Counted from the first letter of the stretch, positions 21,048 through 31,750 are shown. The stretch is DNA of 64,000 nucleotides from Eukaryota sp. TZLM1-RC (GCA_040285825.1 JAUPSS010000010.1:682001-746000), one strand, 5' to 3'. Translations and numbers: made by a program. The notes: generated by a model not told the origin, from the sequence alone.

Positions 21048-23249
21048 ATGTCTCTCTCCGATCTTCAAGCTAGAACTAAAGCTAATGCTTTTCGAGTAGG
21101 GCTTGATGATGTGCCTGATGTAGAACTTGACGTACAACATCTTGTTACTCCTATGGCCGGAGTGCATCCCATATCTCCCGTAAGCCCTCAGCATGGCACT
21201 TCTTATGTATTTGCACGGGAAGGAGTCGATGCTATGGCCACAAGCCGCAACATTGATTCCCTTGACATCGCTGCCCCTCCACCTGAACCGTTTTACCCCA
21301 TGGATGTTTCCCAATTCCTTCGTCAACGTAACCAGTCCATAATACTCTCTGCTATTGATGATTGCAAGGATATGCTGCATGAGTCATATGCACTCCTTAC
21401 AGATAACATTATATCTGAAGACTGGAAGGCTCGGCAGACTACTATTCTAGATTCACTTGGTGCCACCACACCAACCCCTTCTGTGCACGCAATGCCACGT
21501 CACCCATCACGCCATCCATCGCGTCAGCAAGTTACACGTCAGCAAGTGTCACAACCAGGCAGTAGAGCCGTGGCTAAGGCTGCATCAGATCGGGAATCTT
21601 TGCTTGGAGAAGCCCTTGAAACTACTTTAAAACATCACCATTCCTCTGAATCGAGCAAATTAACCTCACTTTTATCAAATTTCCATAATGCCACGTCATC
21701 ACAACGCAACAATCCTTTGGAATTACAGCTATATAGGGCATGGGATTTAGTTTGCTATCTACTTAAAAATATAAAGGAAGGTGTAGTTACCGACCAAAAC
21801 AGATATTTCAGAATTCAATCTATCAAATATTTGGCTAAACAGTATAAAGAACATCGACCTAGAAGTGGTGAAACGTTTTGGGAAGGGGTTTATTATTATT
21901 TGAGGACAAATGATCAATCAAAAGTGATTGAACTGATTCAGACTCAAATGGAAAGAAATCGTCATGATTTGACCCTCCAGTCAGCAGGTGAGTTGATTGT
22001 TAACTGTCTTTCCGAAAACGGAATGTATGACGTGACATCGACAATGGCCGGAAACTTACATGACCAATTATTAAAAATTTCAACATCCAAGGTTGATCCA
22101 CATTTACAAGTGATCCTTACTTGTCTGTCAGGAAGAGATCCAAGATCAACATCAAAAATTGTCATGTCTTCTGTCGAAGATTTCATGTGGTTTAAACTAA
22201 TGGTCGCTGAAAGAGAACCTCATAGCAACTATGGTATCAATGATTTGCAGAATTTACTACTCAAATATGGTCCACAGCATTTTAATGCAAGAGGTGAAAA
22301 TTCTGTACTTTACTTTAATCTGTTAATATTGTCTCAAAATTTCACGAAAGCGTGTCAGTATTTGTTTTCAATGGAAAACACTCTGACAGATGCGGTTTAT
22401 TTTTCAGTCTTGTTTTGTCATTTGAATTTAATTCAAATGACATTTGAAGATGATTCTGTATTGCTATCTGATTCTGAAGGTTTAGATTTATCTAAATTAA
22501 TTTGGAATTATTATTATCCAATTGCACATACTTCTCCTCGTTATTTAATTAATTTAAGTTTTCTATTACCAAGGAGTATTTCGGTTGAGTTACTTTCAAA
22601 ATTAATTACTTTTGTTTCTACGGAAGCTTTAGATTTAATGACCCGAAAACTGTCACGTGATTTGATTGATGACGTTTTCAATGAGGTAACTGTGTTATCA
22701 CGTGACTTGGATGACGTGGATATGGTCAAAATTCTTGAAATTACTGGAAAATATGATATTATTGTGGTTAATTTGATTGATCGTCTGTGTTCATTTTTTT
22801 CAAGATTTGCTGATACATTGTTGCCTCAAGAATTACAAAATCGTGATGTGCTTATTGACCTTTCCATTGACTTTTATAGAAAACATCAGTCAAATTTGAT
22901 TGGAGTTTCTGGTAAGGACATGAACACCTACACTTTTTTGATGGAAATTGGACTTTTTTATAAAAATTTAGAATATAATCGAGTTGATGATGCTTTCTCC
23001 AGCATTGCTAAATTATCAGTTTTTCCTTTTAGAAATACCACCGTGGATTCTTCAATATCATTTTTTAGAGGTCTCTCTGCTCAAGTCAAACGAATTATTC
23101 CACCTTTGTTATTGGAAACTGTCAAATTATTGGGAAAAAGAGAAGAAGAATATAGGAATGAAATTAAAGATTTGGTGTCATATGCTAGTAAATTACCTTT
23201 TGATTTGCCTGTAGAAGTTTCCAGTCGTCTGGCTCGGTTGGAAGCATAG
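21048..23249 (+). CDS. NUP93: nucleoporin Nup93/Nic96 family
   Basis: 733 codons, one exon, ATG to TAG. The N-terminal 190 residues are variable. From about residue 215 the all-helical Nic96 domain follows: PLELQLYRAWDLVCYLL, FWEGVYYYLRTNDQSKVIELI, SSVEDFMWFKLMV, LQNLLLKYGPQHFN and VLYFNLLILSQNFTKACQYLFSMENTLTDAVYFSV, all in family order. The C-terminal third continues as helical repeats. The length is slightly below the usual about 820-840, with no internal gap obvious. Role: inner-ring scaffold of the nuclear pore, linking the Nup62 and Nup205/188 subcomplexes. A sequence shift to AT-rich codons occurs after about 22300 but the frame is intact. Confidence 0.9.
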   Translation: MSLSDLQARTKANAFRVGLDDVPDVELDVQHLVTPMAGVHPISPVSPQHGTSYVFAREGVDAMATSRNIDSLDIAAPPPEPFYPMDVSQFLRQRNQSIILSAIDDCKDMLHESYALLTDNIISEDWKARQTTILDSLGATTPTPSVHAMPRHPSRHPSRQQVTRQQVSQPGSRAVAKAASDRESLLGEALETTLKHHHSSESSKLTSLLSNFHNATSSQRNNPLELQLYRAWDLVCYLLKNIKEGVVTDQNRYFRIQSIKYLAKQYKEHRPRSGETFWEGVYYYLRTNDQSKVIELIQTQMERNRHDLTLQSAGELIVNCLSENGMYDVTSTMAGNLHDQLLKISTSKVDPHLQVILTCLSGRDPRSTSKIVMSSVEDFMWFKLMVAEREPHSNYGINDLQNLLLKYGPQHFNARGENSVLYFNLLILSQNFTKACQYLFSMENTLTDAVYFSVLFCHLNLIQMTFEDDSVLLSDSEGLDLSKLIWNYYYPIAHTSPRYLINLSFLLPRSISVELLSKLITFVSTEALDLMTRKLSRDLIDDVFNEVTVLSRDLDDVDMVKILEITGKYDIIVVNLIDRLCSFFSRFADTLLPQELQNRDVLIDLSIDFYRKHQSNLIGVSGKDMNTYTFLMEIGLFYKNLEYNRVDDAFSSIAKLSVFPFRNTTVDSSISFFRGLSAQVKRIIPPLLLETVKLLGKREEEYRNEIKDLVSYASKLPFDLPVEVSSRLARLEA

Positions 23250-23733
23250 AAATTTCATTGTGTTTGTTTGCAATAAATACAGTTTGTAATAAATATTAGT
23301 ATTTGTTCCATAGATTACTCACTATAACTGCACGAAAACTAACTAAAAGTACTGCTCTAGTAATAAACAGATGGTCTTTAGTGATTCCGATAGTAAAAAT
23401 TAAACCTAAAAATGTAGAAATCGGAACAACAAGGTTAACTGACAGTTCCAGAAAAAGGAATCATTATTGAAAAAGTGGTAAGCTACTTAGCTTTAAACTG
23501 CGCTAGTGGTTCTTGAGGTTCAATCAGCCAGTTGAGAAAAATGTTCTTCATTGGTATTGAAAACCCAAATAATTAAGCTACAGTGGCAACTCAATCAATG
23601 AGTGATTTGACATATGCTAATAAACCTCAACACTGGCAGTTGTTGTATTGTTGTAAGTGATTACGTTGCTGTTATTGGAATTGTTTCATTCTTCAAACAA
23701 TTCCTTTCAAATACAAATAACTTACAACTACAA
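23250..23733. other. intergenic, nothing recognised
   Basis: 3' flank of Nup93 (AATAAA near 23270) and 5' flank of the LRR gene. An open frame from 23614 runs into the LRR gene, but its first 40 codons look like translated leader sequence. Confidence 0.5.
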
Positions 23734-24401
23734 ATGGAACTTTCACTTGCTGGACAGGAGCTCTCTGCTCTTCCTGACGATTTCTTTGATCGTTATGGCG
23801 TTGACATCGAATCTCTTGACCTTACAGACAATTCAGTTTCAAATCTAGACCAGCTTTCTCGATTGTCCTCCCTCAAGGTACTAGTCTTGGATAAGAATGG
23901 AATCACACCAACCACATCATTCCCAAAAATACCATCTCTCAAGACATTGTGGCTAAACGACAATCAATTAGACGATTTGGAAACGCTGATATCGTCCATC
24001 TGCGCCTCCTTCCCTCAACTCAACTATCTCTCTCTACTGAAAAACGAATGTTGTCCGGACATATTCCGTGGTGCTTCTGAGGCAGATTACCGTAGATACC
24101 GCATTTACATAATAAAGCGCCTCCCCTCTCTTCGCTTCCTGGATGCCTCTCCTGTGACTGAGACAGAACGCCAAGAAGCTGCTCGCATAGGTTCAGCGCT
24201 TCTAACACCCAAACGAAAACATCCCCAAACAGCTGCTCATCAACGAGATCCCTCCCTTGTTCCAGACGTTGATGACTCTCCTATTCCTTGTAAGTTTGGG
24301 GTTGCCAAGTATCAGTACACAGGACGACATAGTGAAGGTATTGTCGAATTTTGATATGATTAACTTTAGGAAATCGTTATATAACCAATTCTTGTCTGTA
24401 A
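23734..24401 (+). CDS. LRMDA-like leucine-rich repeat protein (two exons)
   Basis: Exons 23734-24337 and 24370-24401 join to 211 codons plus TAA. ATG 23734 is preferred over an in-frame upstream ATG because the domain starts there. Four to five LRRs (IESLDLTDNSVSNL, LKVLVLDKNGI, LKTLWLNDNQLDDL, LNYLSLLKNECCP) are followed by an LRR cap with YRRYRIYIIKRLPSLRFLDASPVT, very like the LRMDA (C10orf11) cap. Splicing replaces the read-through tail with HSEGNRYITNSCL, which matches the conserved LRMDA C terminus and supports the intron strongly. In vertebrates LRMDA acts in melanosome and recycling traffic with Rab proteins. A similar role here is inference. Confidence 0.8.
24338..24369 (+). other. 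32-nt intron of the LRMDA-like gene
   Basis: GTATTG…TTAACTTTAG. Removal keeps the frame (phase 1) and gives the conserved C terminus. Confidence 0.85.
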
Positions 24402-24779
24402 ATACAAGTTTTTTTTAATTTATTGGTATCTGATGTTATAGGTTTATTGTTGATTTAATTATTGTTCAGGTTTTTTTGTATTTTTAATAAATGTTGCTTG
24501 TTTTGTTTTTGTTTTGTGCTTTTGAATTTTCACAATGGTCAACAATTACTTTATGTCCTTCCACTTGACATGAGTTTTCTGCTTCTTCTTGTCTAGGTTC
24601 TGGAATGGTCAAATGTCAATTATTCAAGAAATGACTTTCTTACTACAAAAAATTATTATTATTACTTTATTTTTATTTTTTATTTCAGAACCTAATCAAA
24701 AACCGAATCAACAGTTGCAATCAACAATTTACCGTGCATGAACAACTGAAACAGATAATGTTTCTTTTTGCAAATAATA
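24402..24779. other. intergenic, nothing recognised
   Basis: AT-rich, with T-runs and an AATAAA near 24486 that may serve the upstream gene. Confidence 0.45.
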
Positions 24780-25410
24780 CAATTGGTTATTTTAGATCAA
24801 GATCTTCACTCAATGTTGTTCAAAGAGGTGTATGAAAGAATAAGACACGCCATGGTTGGTTCATCACTATTTGTCACCACTCTGCCTCCACCAACTGGGT
24901 TATCCACTGCCAAGGATGCTTTTGAATCAAAAATGAGGTTCAATTCAAATATTGAAGTTGACCATGTACTAAAAGCGACAAGCTGTACGGTTTCGAGTGG
25001 TTTTTGACTCACCTGGGCATGCAATCATGTATTCGAACTAAACATGGTGCAAAGAAGAGGTATAAAGGCTTCTTGAAGGCGAGAAATTCAGAAGCCTTTC
25101 ATGTCCTAAAATCAAAAATTGGCAGAGATTCTGTCACCAGTCAATATTGGTTCTGAAGACCGAGAAAATAAAGGATGATTGGATTTAATAACACTAAACG
25201 CATTGGTTGACTATGATTCTTTCAATGTTCAACTTTTCTTCAGAGAAGAAAATTAAATCATAAAGATGTACTCGCACTCAAAGCAAAAGAGAAAGATGAA
25301 AAATTTAAAAATAAAACGGTTGACTGATGTTGAAGAATCCAATACCAATAAAAATTCACTACATGTTTTCATGGTTTCAATTTGAAACTTTCAAATGAAT
25401 CTACAATCTT
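24780..25410 (+). pseudogene. old family-B retrotransposon relic
   Basis: LDQDLHSMLFKEV…SSLFVTTLPPPTGLSTAKDAFESKMR aligns with LNQDLHSLLLEKG…SSLFVTIVPRRFGLCATNEAFVTKMR of family B. Further on, GSEDRENK, LNALVDYDSFNVQ and LALKAKEKDEKF echo GSDDRGDV, SEAIVDFVSCNV and LDFKAKEKHRKY. Numerous stops; much older than the other B copies. Confidence 0.65.
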
Positions 25411-25437
25411 GGAGAATTTCTTTGATTCAATTCTCTC

Positions 25438-26924
25438 ATGTTACGTTCACTGCTGTTTATTCTTCTGCTGACGCTTTCGTTTGCCCTCAACCAATGGCAT
25501 CATGACCTTTACCTTGATGCCACCCAATCCTTTGCATCTCGTTACTTCAATGCTGAAAATTGGCTCTTGTTCGAACAAAGACTTGATCACTTCAGTGGCC
25601 AGGAGGAGGCAACCTGGATGCAGCGATACTGCTACAATTTAGCTAAAGGTTTCAAAAATGGCCAGCCAATTTTTGTCTACATTGGTATGTCATCTCATGC
25701 TCTACCTAACAGTAGGTGGTGAAAGTAGAATGAGAGATAACACCTGTGATAATGGTTACATTCCTGAATTAGCAAAAAAACTACAGGGTGCCGTCTTTGC
25801 TCTTGAACACAGATTCTATGGTGAATCTTATCCGTTACCTGATCTTACTACCGAATCACTTGAATATTTATCCTCCAAGCAGGCTCTATTCGATCTGGCC
25901 TACTTTACACAGAACATCAAGAACAAGTTTCCTGATTCCCCTGTGATCATCGTTGGTGGTAGTTATCCTGGTATGTTTTTAACTGTTCTTCGCACCTCAC
26001 CTCAGGAAATCTTGCAGCATGGTCTCGCCAGATGTTCCCCCACTTGTACGCCGGTGCTTGGTCTTCTTCCGCTCCTGTTCTCGCCAAGGAAGACTTTTAC
26101 GAATATGATATGCAAGTTCGCAACTCTTTGTCTCTTGGATGTATGTAGTCATTATCTTTCTCCTTACCCCAGGTCAAATCAATGTAGGTCTTGCTACTGG
26201 AAAGATTGAAAAGCTTTTGGACAACCCTGAAACAGCCAGGCTGATCAAGAGAAGATTCAGAGCTGAAAACATTTCTGACAATATTGAGTTCCTCTACGTT
26301 TTGGCTGATGCTACCGCCTTTGCCGTCCAGTACAACTACATCACTGCCATGTGCAACCGTCTTGAATCCGCTCATGACGTTGTTGAAGGTTTCCAAGACT
26401 TCTTTGAATGGCTCATGGACTTTTTAGACACCACCCCTTATGAATGGACTACTTCCTCTCACACTGATACAAAGAAGGACACTCATGGCAATGTTCGTCA
26501 ATGGATGTACCAATCTTGTAATGAGTTTGGCTACTGGCAAATTGCAAACCCAGAAAACCCCATGAGGTCCAAGCAAATTGATGTTGGTTACCACCGTCGT
26601 CTCTGTAAAAAGTTGTTCAACAAGGGACATTTCATTCCAGACATCAATGGCACTAATACTTACTATGGAGGTCTCGGCTATGGTGGCTACAATACTGCTT
26701 TTGCTAACGGTTCTCTTGATCCATGGAAGCACTTGGGTATCCGTCCCGAACGCCTAACCCCTCAAATGGAAAACCGACACTGTGGAGCTGTTGAGATTGA
26801 AAAGGAAGCCCATTGTGCTGATCTACATGCTTCTTCCTCTAATGATTCAGAAGCTTTGAAAAAGGGAAGAGAATTCATGGTTGAACATGTTATGAAATTC
26901 TTGGATGAGTTTTATAATCAATAG
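25438..26924 (+). CDS. serine carboxypeptidase, peptidase family S28 (four exons)
   Basis: Exons 25438-25684, 25716-25970, 26006-26140 and 26173-26924 sum to 1389 nt (462 aa plus TAG), the usual S28 length. A signal peptide (MLRSLLFILLLTLSFA) precedes W-L-L-F-E-Q-R-L-D-H-F, the S28 hallmark. Splicing yields VYIGGES, then LEHRFYGESYP and SSKQALFDLA. The nucleophile lies in GGSYPG (Ser about 165), followed by NLAAWSRQMFPHLYAGAWSSSAPV. The acid is in NGSLDPWK (Asp about 395) and the His in EKEAHCADL (His about 426). Family members (lysosomal Pro-X carboxypeptidase, DPP7, thymus-specific protease) cleave after proline in lysosomes or outside the cell. Without splicing, the frame is broken three times. 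Confidence 0.92.
25685..25715 (+). other. 31-nt intron 1 of the S28 peptidase
   Basis: GTATGT…CTAACAGTAG. An alternative AG three bases upstream would insert one Val. The chosen acceptor gives IGGES and matches the 10-nt pattern of the other introns. Confidence 0.8.
25971..26005 (+). other. 35-nt intron 2 of the S28 peptidase
   Basis: GTATGT…CTCACCTCAG. It splits the codon after GGSYP. Removal gives the family motif GGSYPGNLAAW. Confidence 0.88.
26141..26172 (+). other. 32-nt intron 3 of the S28 peptidase
   Basis: GTATGT…CTTACCCCAG. Removal joins RNSLSLG to CQINVGLATGKIE in frame. Confidence 0.85.
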
Positions 26925-27389
26925 GTGTTGTTCAGTTTATGTTGTTTTATAAAATTGTTTATCGTTTTTACCATTCAAAAAGAATTCAAGCTGCTATATA
27001 TAATAGATGACACGGTTTCTCCATCCAATTAGTGCCATTATGGCGAGAAAATATGGAGATTGGTTTTTTGTAGAGGAAGTGTTGATTCGTCGAAATTTGT
27101 CGCATCAGTTATGAGTTTATTTTGTTAAGTGTTTTATTTCAACAAAATTTGATTTTTCAAAAGTGATGATCGTCACAAAAATAAACATAAGAAGCCGATT
27201 GATTTTTTTGGCTGATTTGGGACATGAAGATTTATATTTTAATTTTGTTGTTTAATTTCTTGGTGGAATCAATTTTTAAATTATGAAATAAAAATTTAAC
27301 AAAAATAGCACATTTCTTGTTGTGATTAATATCTTCTATTGTATCGATTTGAATATTTTTCCAATTCTTTAAATATTTATAACATATTG
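26925..27389. other. intergenic with a short family-B-like 3' scrap
   Basis: Around 27040-27130, TTTGTAGAGGAAGTGTTGAT…CATCAGTTATGAGTTTATTT resembles the last codons and 3' UTR of family B. The rest is AT-rich with nothing recognised. Confidence 0.4.
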
Positions 27390-28010
27390 TTTTTCACACA
27401 GAATTGTCTCCCATTTAGAACCATACTCTCTCGTTTTGTTGAAGAAGATACTTGGAATTCTTTTGGTCGAAAAAGAGGCTATTTAATGCTTAGATGTCTT
27501 GAAGAAACGAGCATTATTCCATATGTGAAATCAGCTGTTGTATCTTATGATTTATTGCTATCGTTAGCACAATTAAAATATATCTGACCTGTTGTCGATA
27601 AAATTGAAATTGATACATATAATTTATATGCATATAAAGCACAGTTGCTGTTTTTGGCACCTTAAATAATAAATAAAATAAGGCTTAAATATAATAAGCG
27701 CAAAATGAATCAACTTTACTTCATTCACATCACTCCAATTCTTCAACTCAAGGTAACACTATTCTTGAATTCCGAATCGCATACTCAGTATGTCTTTTGT
27801 ATGTTTATATTTTCGCTACATTGTTCACTTGGACCAGTTTCTTTGTCTATCTTGGATGAGTTTATAGAAATTGTGAACCAGCGAGAACTTTTTAGAAAGC
27901 AGTTTCGGCAAAGCAGAATTGTTTCATCCATATTTAAAGGTGCTGTCCCCTTGTTGTCTTCTGCTCTCCTATCTTTTGGTAGGTTTTATGAATAAATAAC
28001 TTTGAGTCAT
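27390..28010 (+). pseudogene. RLE retrotransposon relic (family D)
   Basis: Two blocks: RFVEEDTWNSFGRKRGYLML (27430-27590), comparable with the EPLL…endonuclease segment, and PVSLSILDEFIEIVNQ…FRQSRIVSSIFKGAVPLLSSALLSFGRFYE (27830-27995), matching FLDDFEMIVKRR…WQNRIVFSIFKGMLKMVSDALLSLG of family A. The same pair occurs in the relics at 38285 and 40870, defining a separate family. Confidence 0.65.
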
Positions 28011-28084
28011 TTCTTTTCGGATGATATGGGAATTGGAGATAGAAAACTTTGTTGTTTGGTTATTTATTGGAATTAATATAAATA

Positions 28085-28665
28085 GAGGCATTTATTGAGC
28101 CACTAGTATGTAAGCTGTCTTCAGATCACACTGATGATTCCTTTGGTAAAAGAAGGGCAGATTTAGTAGTTCCAGGGATCGATGGTGTTCTTAATGTTGT
28201 AGATGTTGTCTCAGTTGATGTTTGCAAAATTCTGCTGCTCGTTTAGTGTATTACGCTGATTCGCCGTTATCTAACAAAAAAAACCGAAAAAAAAAGAAGA
28301 TAAAAAAATATGAAGAACCTTTGGCACAGTTAGATAGAGTGGAACATGTGAAATATCAGTTTGTGCCGTTTGCAATTTCTCTTTTTGGCAATATTGGACC
28401 TTCGGGGTTGCACTTTTTTGAAAATTTTAAAAAGGTGTTACTGAATAGGTCTGGTAAAACAATGAACTCCACTTTCTGGTTAAATAGAATTGTTGGTTGC
28501 ATTTTCAAGTCCATTCCAACAATGATTTCAAAGGCACTTTTAGCTATTCTTGTAGAATATGAACGTAATGCTGTGAATAGGTTCAGTAATAGTGACGCTT
28601 GTTTGGAGGATATTGAATTCTAGGTGGGTTTTTTTATCTCAATAAATATTCCAGTTAATAAAAAA
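28085..28665 (+). pseudogene. family-A2 retrotransposon 3' end
   Basis: Sister of the minus-strand copy at 8207-13100. It starts at AFIEPLVCKLSSD, runs through KRRADLVVPGIDGVLNVVDVVSVDVCK, has a one-base loss near 28230 and then an open frame (28222-28623) to CLEDIEF and TAG. 3' UTR and A-run follow to about 28665. It is 5' truncated and useful as the uninterrupted reference for the nested copy. Confidence 0.85.
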
Positions 28666-28835
28666 AAGTAACTCTATAAATAAAGTTTTAATGAGCAACA
28701 TCTTATTCCTTTGAACTCCGATCGAAAGTAGTCTGTCAAGTTTTTCCGGTCATCACCAGAACTAATTGGGCAAGGAAAAAATGAAGATCGATCTAGTTAG
28801 GGTTCATGTTCAATTTTCATGATAAGTGTTAAAAA

Positions 28836-28906
28836 TGCGTCCGCCGGGAATCGAACCCGGGTCACAACGATGGCAACGTCGTATTCTACCACTAAACCAC
28901 GAACGC
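28836..28906 (-). tRNA. tRNA-Gly (anticodon GCC)
   Basis: 71 nt on the minus strand. The acceptor stem GCGTTCG/CGGACGC pairs throughout (one G-T), discriminator A. D-arm box TGGTTTAGTGG and the T-arm GGTTCGATTCC are the A and B boxes. Anticodon stem CGACG/CGTTG with loop TTGCCAT gives GCC. No CCA is encoded. A T5 run just downstream is a pol III terminator. It is identical to 50743-50813. Confidence 0.97.
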
Positions 28907-29703
28907 TATTGCGTTGCTGTGTTCGAGGAAAAATTGGGTGGAAAAGGTGGGATTTTGGAAATTTTTTCGAAACAATCCCAATTCTATTTGTACCACTGTT
29001 TTTCCATACCTGAAACTACAGCATATGTAAGGTAAGCTGGCTAAGGTTTTTGGCGGTACATTTGTTGTTATAATTATGCAAAACATATAAAGTATAAATT
29101 AATTCATTACATTTGTTTAATTACTAGTGGGTGTGTTCCTGATCTCTGACACTTCAATAAAAAGGTGGGTCCATTTGAGTTCAAATTCACAAGCGGAAGA
29201 AACAATATTGAAATACATCACATCCCATGATTATTTGCACCCAATTTATTTATTCCCACTGTTTTTCAACCCACTTTTCCTCGAACACGGTAGAAAAATA
29301 CATTGGGTGAATTTACAACACTTTGGAAAATTCGCCATATTGTATGGGTCCAAAATTTCTTTAAGAACATACTTCCTTTACAACAACACGAACCTTCGGG
29401 AGCCTCTTCTTTCTTGGTTCAACACCATACCATACATTGGCTGTCACTCTATTTAACTTCTTGGTTGGGTAAGCGCAAAGGTACATCACCCTTTGTTCTC
29501 TCCGAAAAGTGAATTTTAATCAAAAGAATAGAACCTTCATTTTTTCGTTGCAGATTAACAAATCAAAATTTTCTCGAGCAAGCCTTGACGCATACCTTCA
29601 AACAACATAGACTCAAATCTAACGCTAGTTTGAAGCCTGCTTTTGTTTTCTTTTTCCACATCGGTCGTCAACCATTTTATCTAAACACACAACACAAATA
29701 ATT
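28907..29703. other. unassigned region with an inverted repeat
   Basis: GTGTTCGAGGAAAAATTGGGTGGAA near 28919 is mirrored by its near reverse complement near 29255-29290, about 370 bp apart. Open frames (29127-29456, 29303-29512) show no family similarity and share most of their length with each other in different frames. It could be a non-autonomous element or a fold-back sequence. Confidence 0.35.
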
Positions 29704-29745
29704 TTGGAAAACCCATATTTATTTTTCAGAACAAAAGTCAATGAC

Positions 29746-30243
29746 TACACCATGTCGTCTAATGGTGATAGTGTACGTTTAACTTTCACACCCCACCCAA
29801 AAGCAACACAAGTGAGATTGTCTGGAGAAGCCTTGGGTGATGAGAGACCCAGAGGGGTATTTGGTTACTATGAAACCACTCGGAATAGAAAACGAACCCT
29901 GTAAGCCAAAATTAAAGGGTCACGACCTCTCCAGAAACCAAAAACTATTGAGTTGCAGGCCTTTGATGATGAAACGGAAACATTGTTCTAAGCCATCAAT
30001 CCCAACGACTTTAATCTATGTAATTCCAGCATTGGAACACGTTCAAGGCCGACCGTGTCCAATATCTTTTTGGAACCAAACCAACGAAAAATCAATCACT
30101 CCGCTTCACTAACCCACTCATCAATAGATGTTTGTGACGTGCAGAAATTGAACCATTATCTGCTTGAAGCATCAACTACCGGTGACTACAGTGACCATGA
30201 AGGTAATAACATAAGACGATTTTTGCAAAACAGCAATTATATC
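29746..30243 (+). pseudogene. degraded gene of unknown family, two in-frame TAA codons
   Basis: One frame stays coherent for about 165 codons except for TAA at 29902-29904 and 29977-29979: it reads SSNGDSVRLTFTPHPKATQVRLS…GVFGYYETTRNRKRTL, stop, KIKGSRPLQKPKTIELQAFDDETETLF, stop, INPNDFNLCNSS. The composition (basic and polar, few hydrophobics) looks protein-like. A TTTTTCAG lies just upstream (29723-29730) as a possible acceptor. It may be a recently disabled gene or an exon of a misread gene. No family is recognised. Confidence 0.35.
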
Positions 30244-30680
30244 TGAATGTTCGAAAAGCATTGAGAAAAAACACACTTGCCTTCTTTATAAGAAAACAGA
30301 AGAGATTAACCGCAATTATCAACAAAGTGAAAAAATTTGCAGACGTACATTCAGATAAATCTGATGTAAAAATGTACAATCAAAATTGCTGAAATATTAA
30401 TGAACTCATTGAATTTATTGGTTCTGCTGGTCAAATAAACTACTACTGTTTTCAAAAACAACTTTATCAATTTTGACTCTTTAAAAAAGAGAATGGTCAA
30501 AGCAGTTTGAAAATCATTTACTAAAGTGTCTTTATAACTATTGGTATAGACTTCTCTTTTTTATGGATGCAGAAAATTGTAGGTAAACAAAAAATTTATT
30601 GGTGACTCACTGATCTATTCTAAATTGTCACGCCCACTACACTAAAGACTACGACAGTGGATGCATCTGTTAATAATTTC
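30244..30680. other. intergenic, nothing recognised
   Basis: AT-rich; no coding or repeat signal beyond short A/T runs. Confidence 0.45.
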
Positions 30681-30689
30681 TCCTTTCCT

Positions 30690-31750
30690 GTAATCCAGTC
30701 GTCACTGGAGAGTCAGCTTATCAATAAGCAACGTATTGCAGTATGTGCTACCAGGCTGGCTCAACTGTTTACCCTGCAGCGCCCGTAACCTGAGCATTTG
30801 GCTCACACAGCAGCAGTTCTCGGTGCCTCAGAACCGACGTCCCTTCGTTAGGGAGGGTGTTGTTGACGACACTCTCTTTATTCTGTCGTCACGCCCGAGC
30901 TGGCCTTTTCCACCACCGTGTTCATCAAGCCGCCGTACTGGAGGCCCAGAGGTTCACCCATAGCTACTATTCTTCTTTTGTTTCTGCGACTGCCCGTCGC
31001 TTTGCGGAAGCCCACTGCCGTCTTTTGACAGAGGGACCGGTATGCTGGAAACAAAACTTTTTTTTGCAACGTGCCCCCGTTGCTTTGGGTGTCTAGCACC
31101 CAAAACATATGCCTCCTGTGTCTTGCCCCGAACAACATTCTCACCTAGAGTTGCCGCCTTTGCCAACCACTGGCATGTGTTTATCCGCGCCAGATGGGGA
31201 GCTCTACTGGACATCAGTGGTGATGTCCCCGACAATGATCACCAGCGCCCTTTGAGCGTATATTTTTAGCACCTGTTATGGATCTATCCAATGAGGTTGC
31301 TGCTTTTGTCCTCCACTGTCGCTTGACTATACTGTCATTCCTGTAAAGTCTCGCCCGACAGTTTGAGAAGACATGCCTTGTCTCCCCTCGCGAGTTATGT
31401 CACATGCTCTGTGAACGTAAACAAACAAACCCCCACGCCTCTTCTTCTAAAAACCATGGCGGTCAGCTCCTGGTGTCCCCTTACCGCTACTTTGGTCTTT
31501 CTTGGGACAGATACCCAGAGTACTCTGTAGCCACTGATGGTGTGAGCTTGCCTTTTGCTTTTTCACTCACCGGCTTTTTCAAGCAAACTCATAAAAGGCG
31601 CACCAAAACAGAGATGAAGGAAGCTCAAGCTGCAGATAAAGTGCAAGACTTCCACTGCGCTCAAATCAAGCGTTCCAAGACAATGTAGCAGAAAGTCACC
31701 AGCCCCAGAAGACCAGAGATGATTCAAAGTCAGCAACAAAGGCCCCACCA
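30690..31750. other. GC-rich block with scrambled coding potential, possibly foreign
   Basis: Base composition changes abruptly: for example 30841-30900 has 33 G+C of 60, whereas flanking DNA is about one third G+C. All six frames are moderately open but none is long (longest about 94 codons: 31404-31688 plus), and coherent-looking stretches hop between frames, as in a frameshifted pseudogene. I cannot name a family. Possible sources are an integrated virus, bacterial DNA or a GC-rich transposon. Composition normalises from about 31750 to 32000. Confidence 0.5.

Noticed and set aside
24768-25007. 80-codon ORF before the S28 gene as a host gene
   Set aside because: It aligns with the family-B endonuclease linker region, so it is retroelement debris.
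30878-31235. Overlapping 75-93 codon ORFs on both strands in the GC-rich block as genes
   Set aside because: Open frames are expected by chance in GC-rich DNA that has few stop codons. None shows a motif, and all overlap each other.
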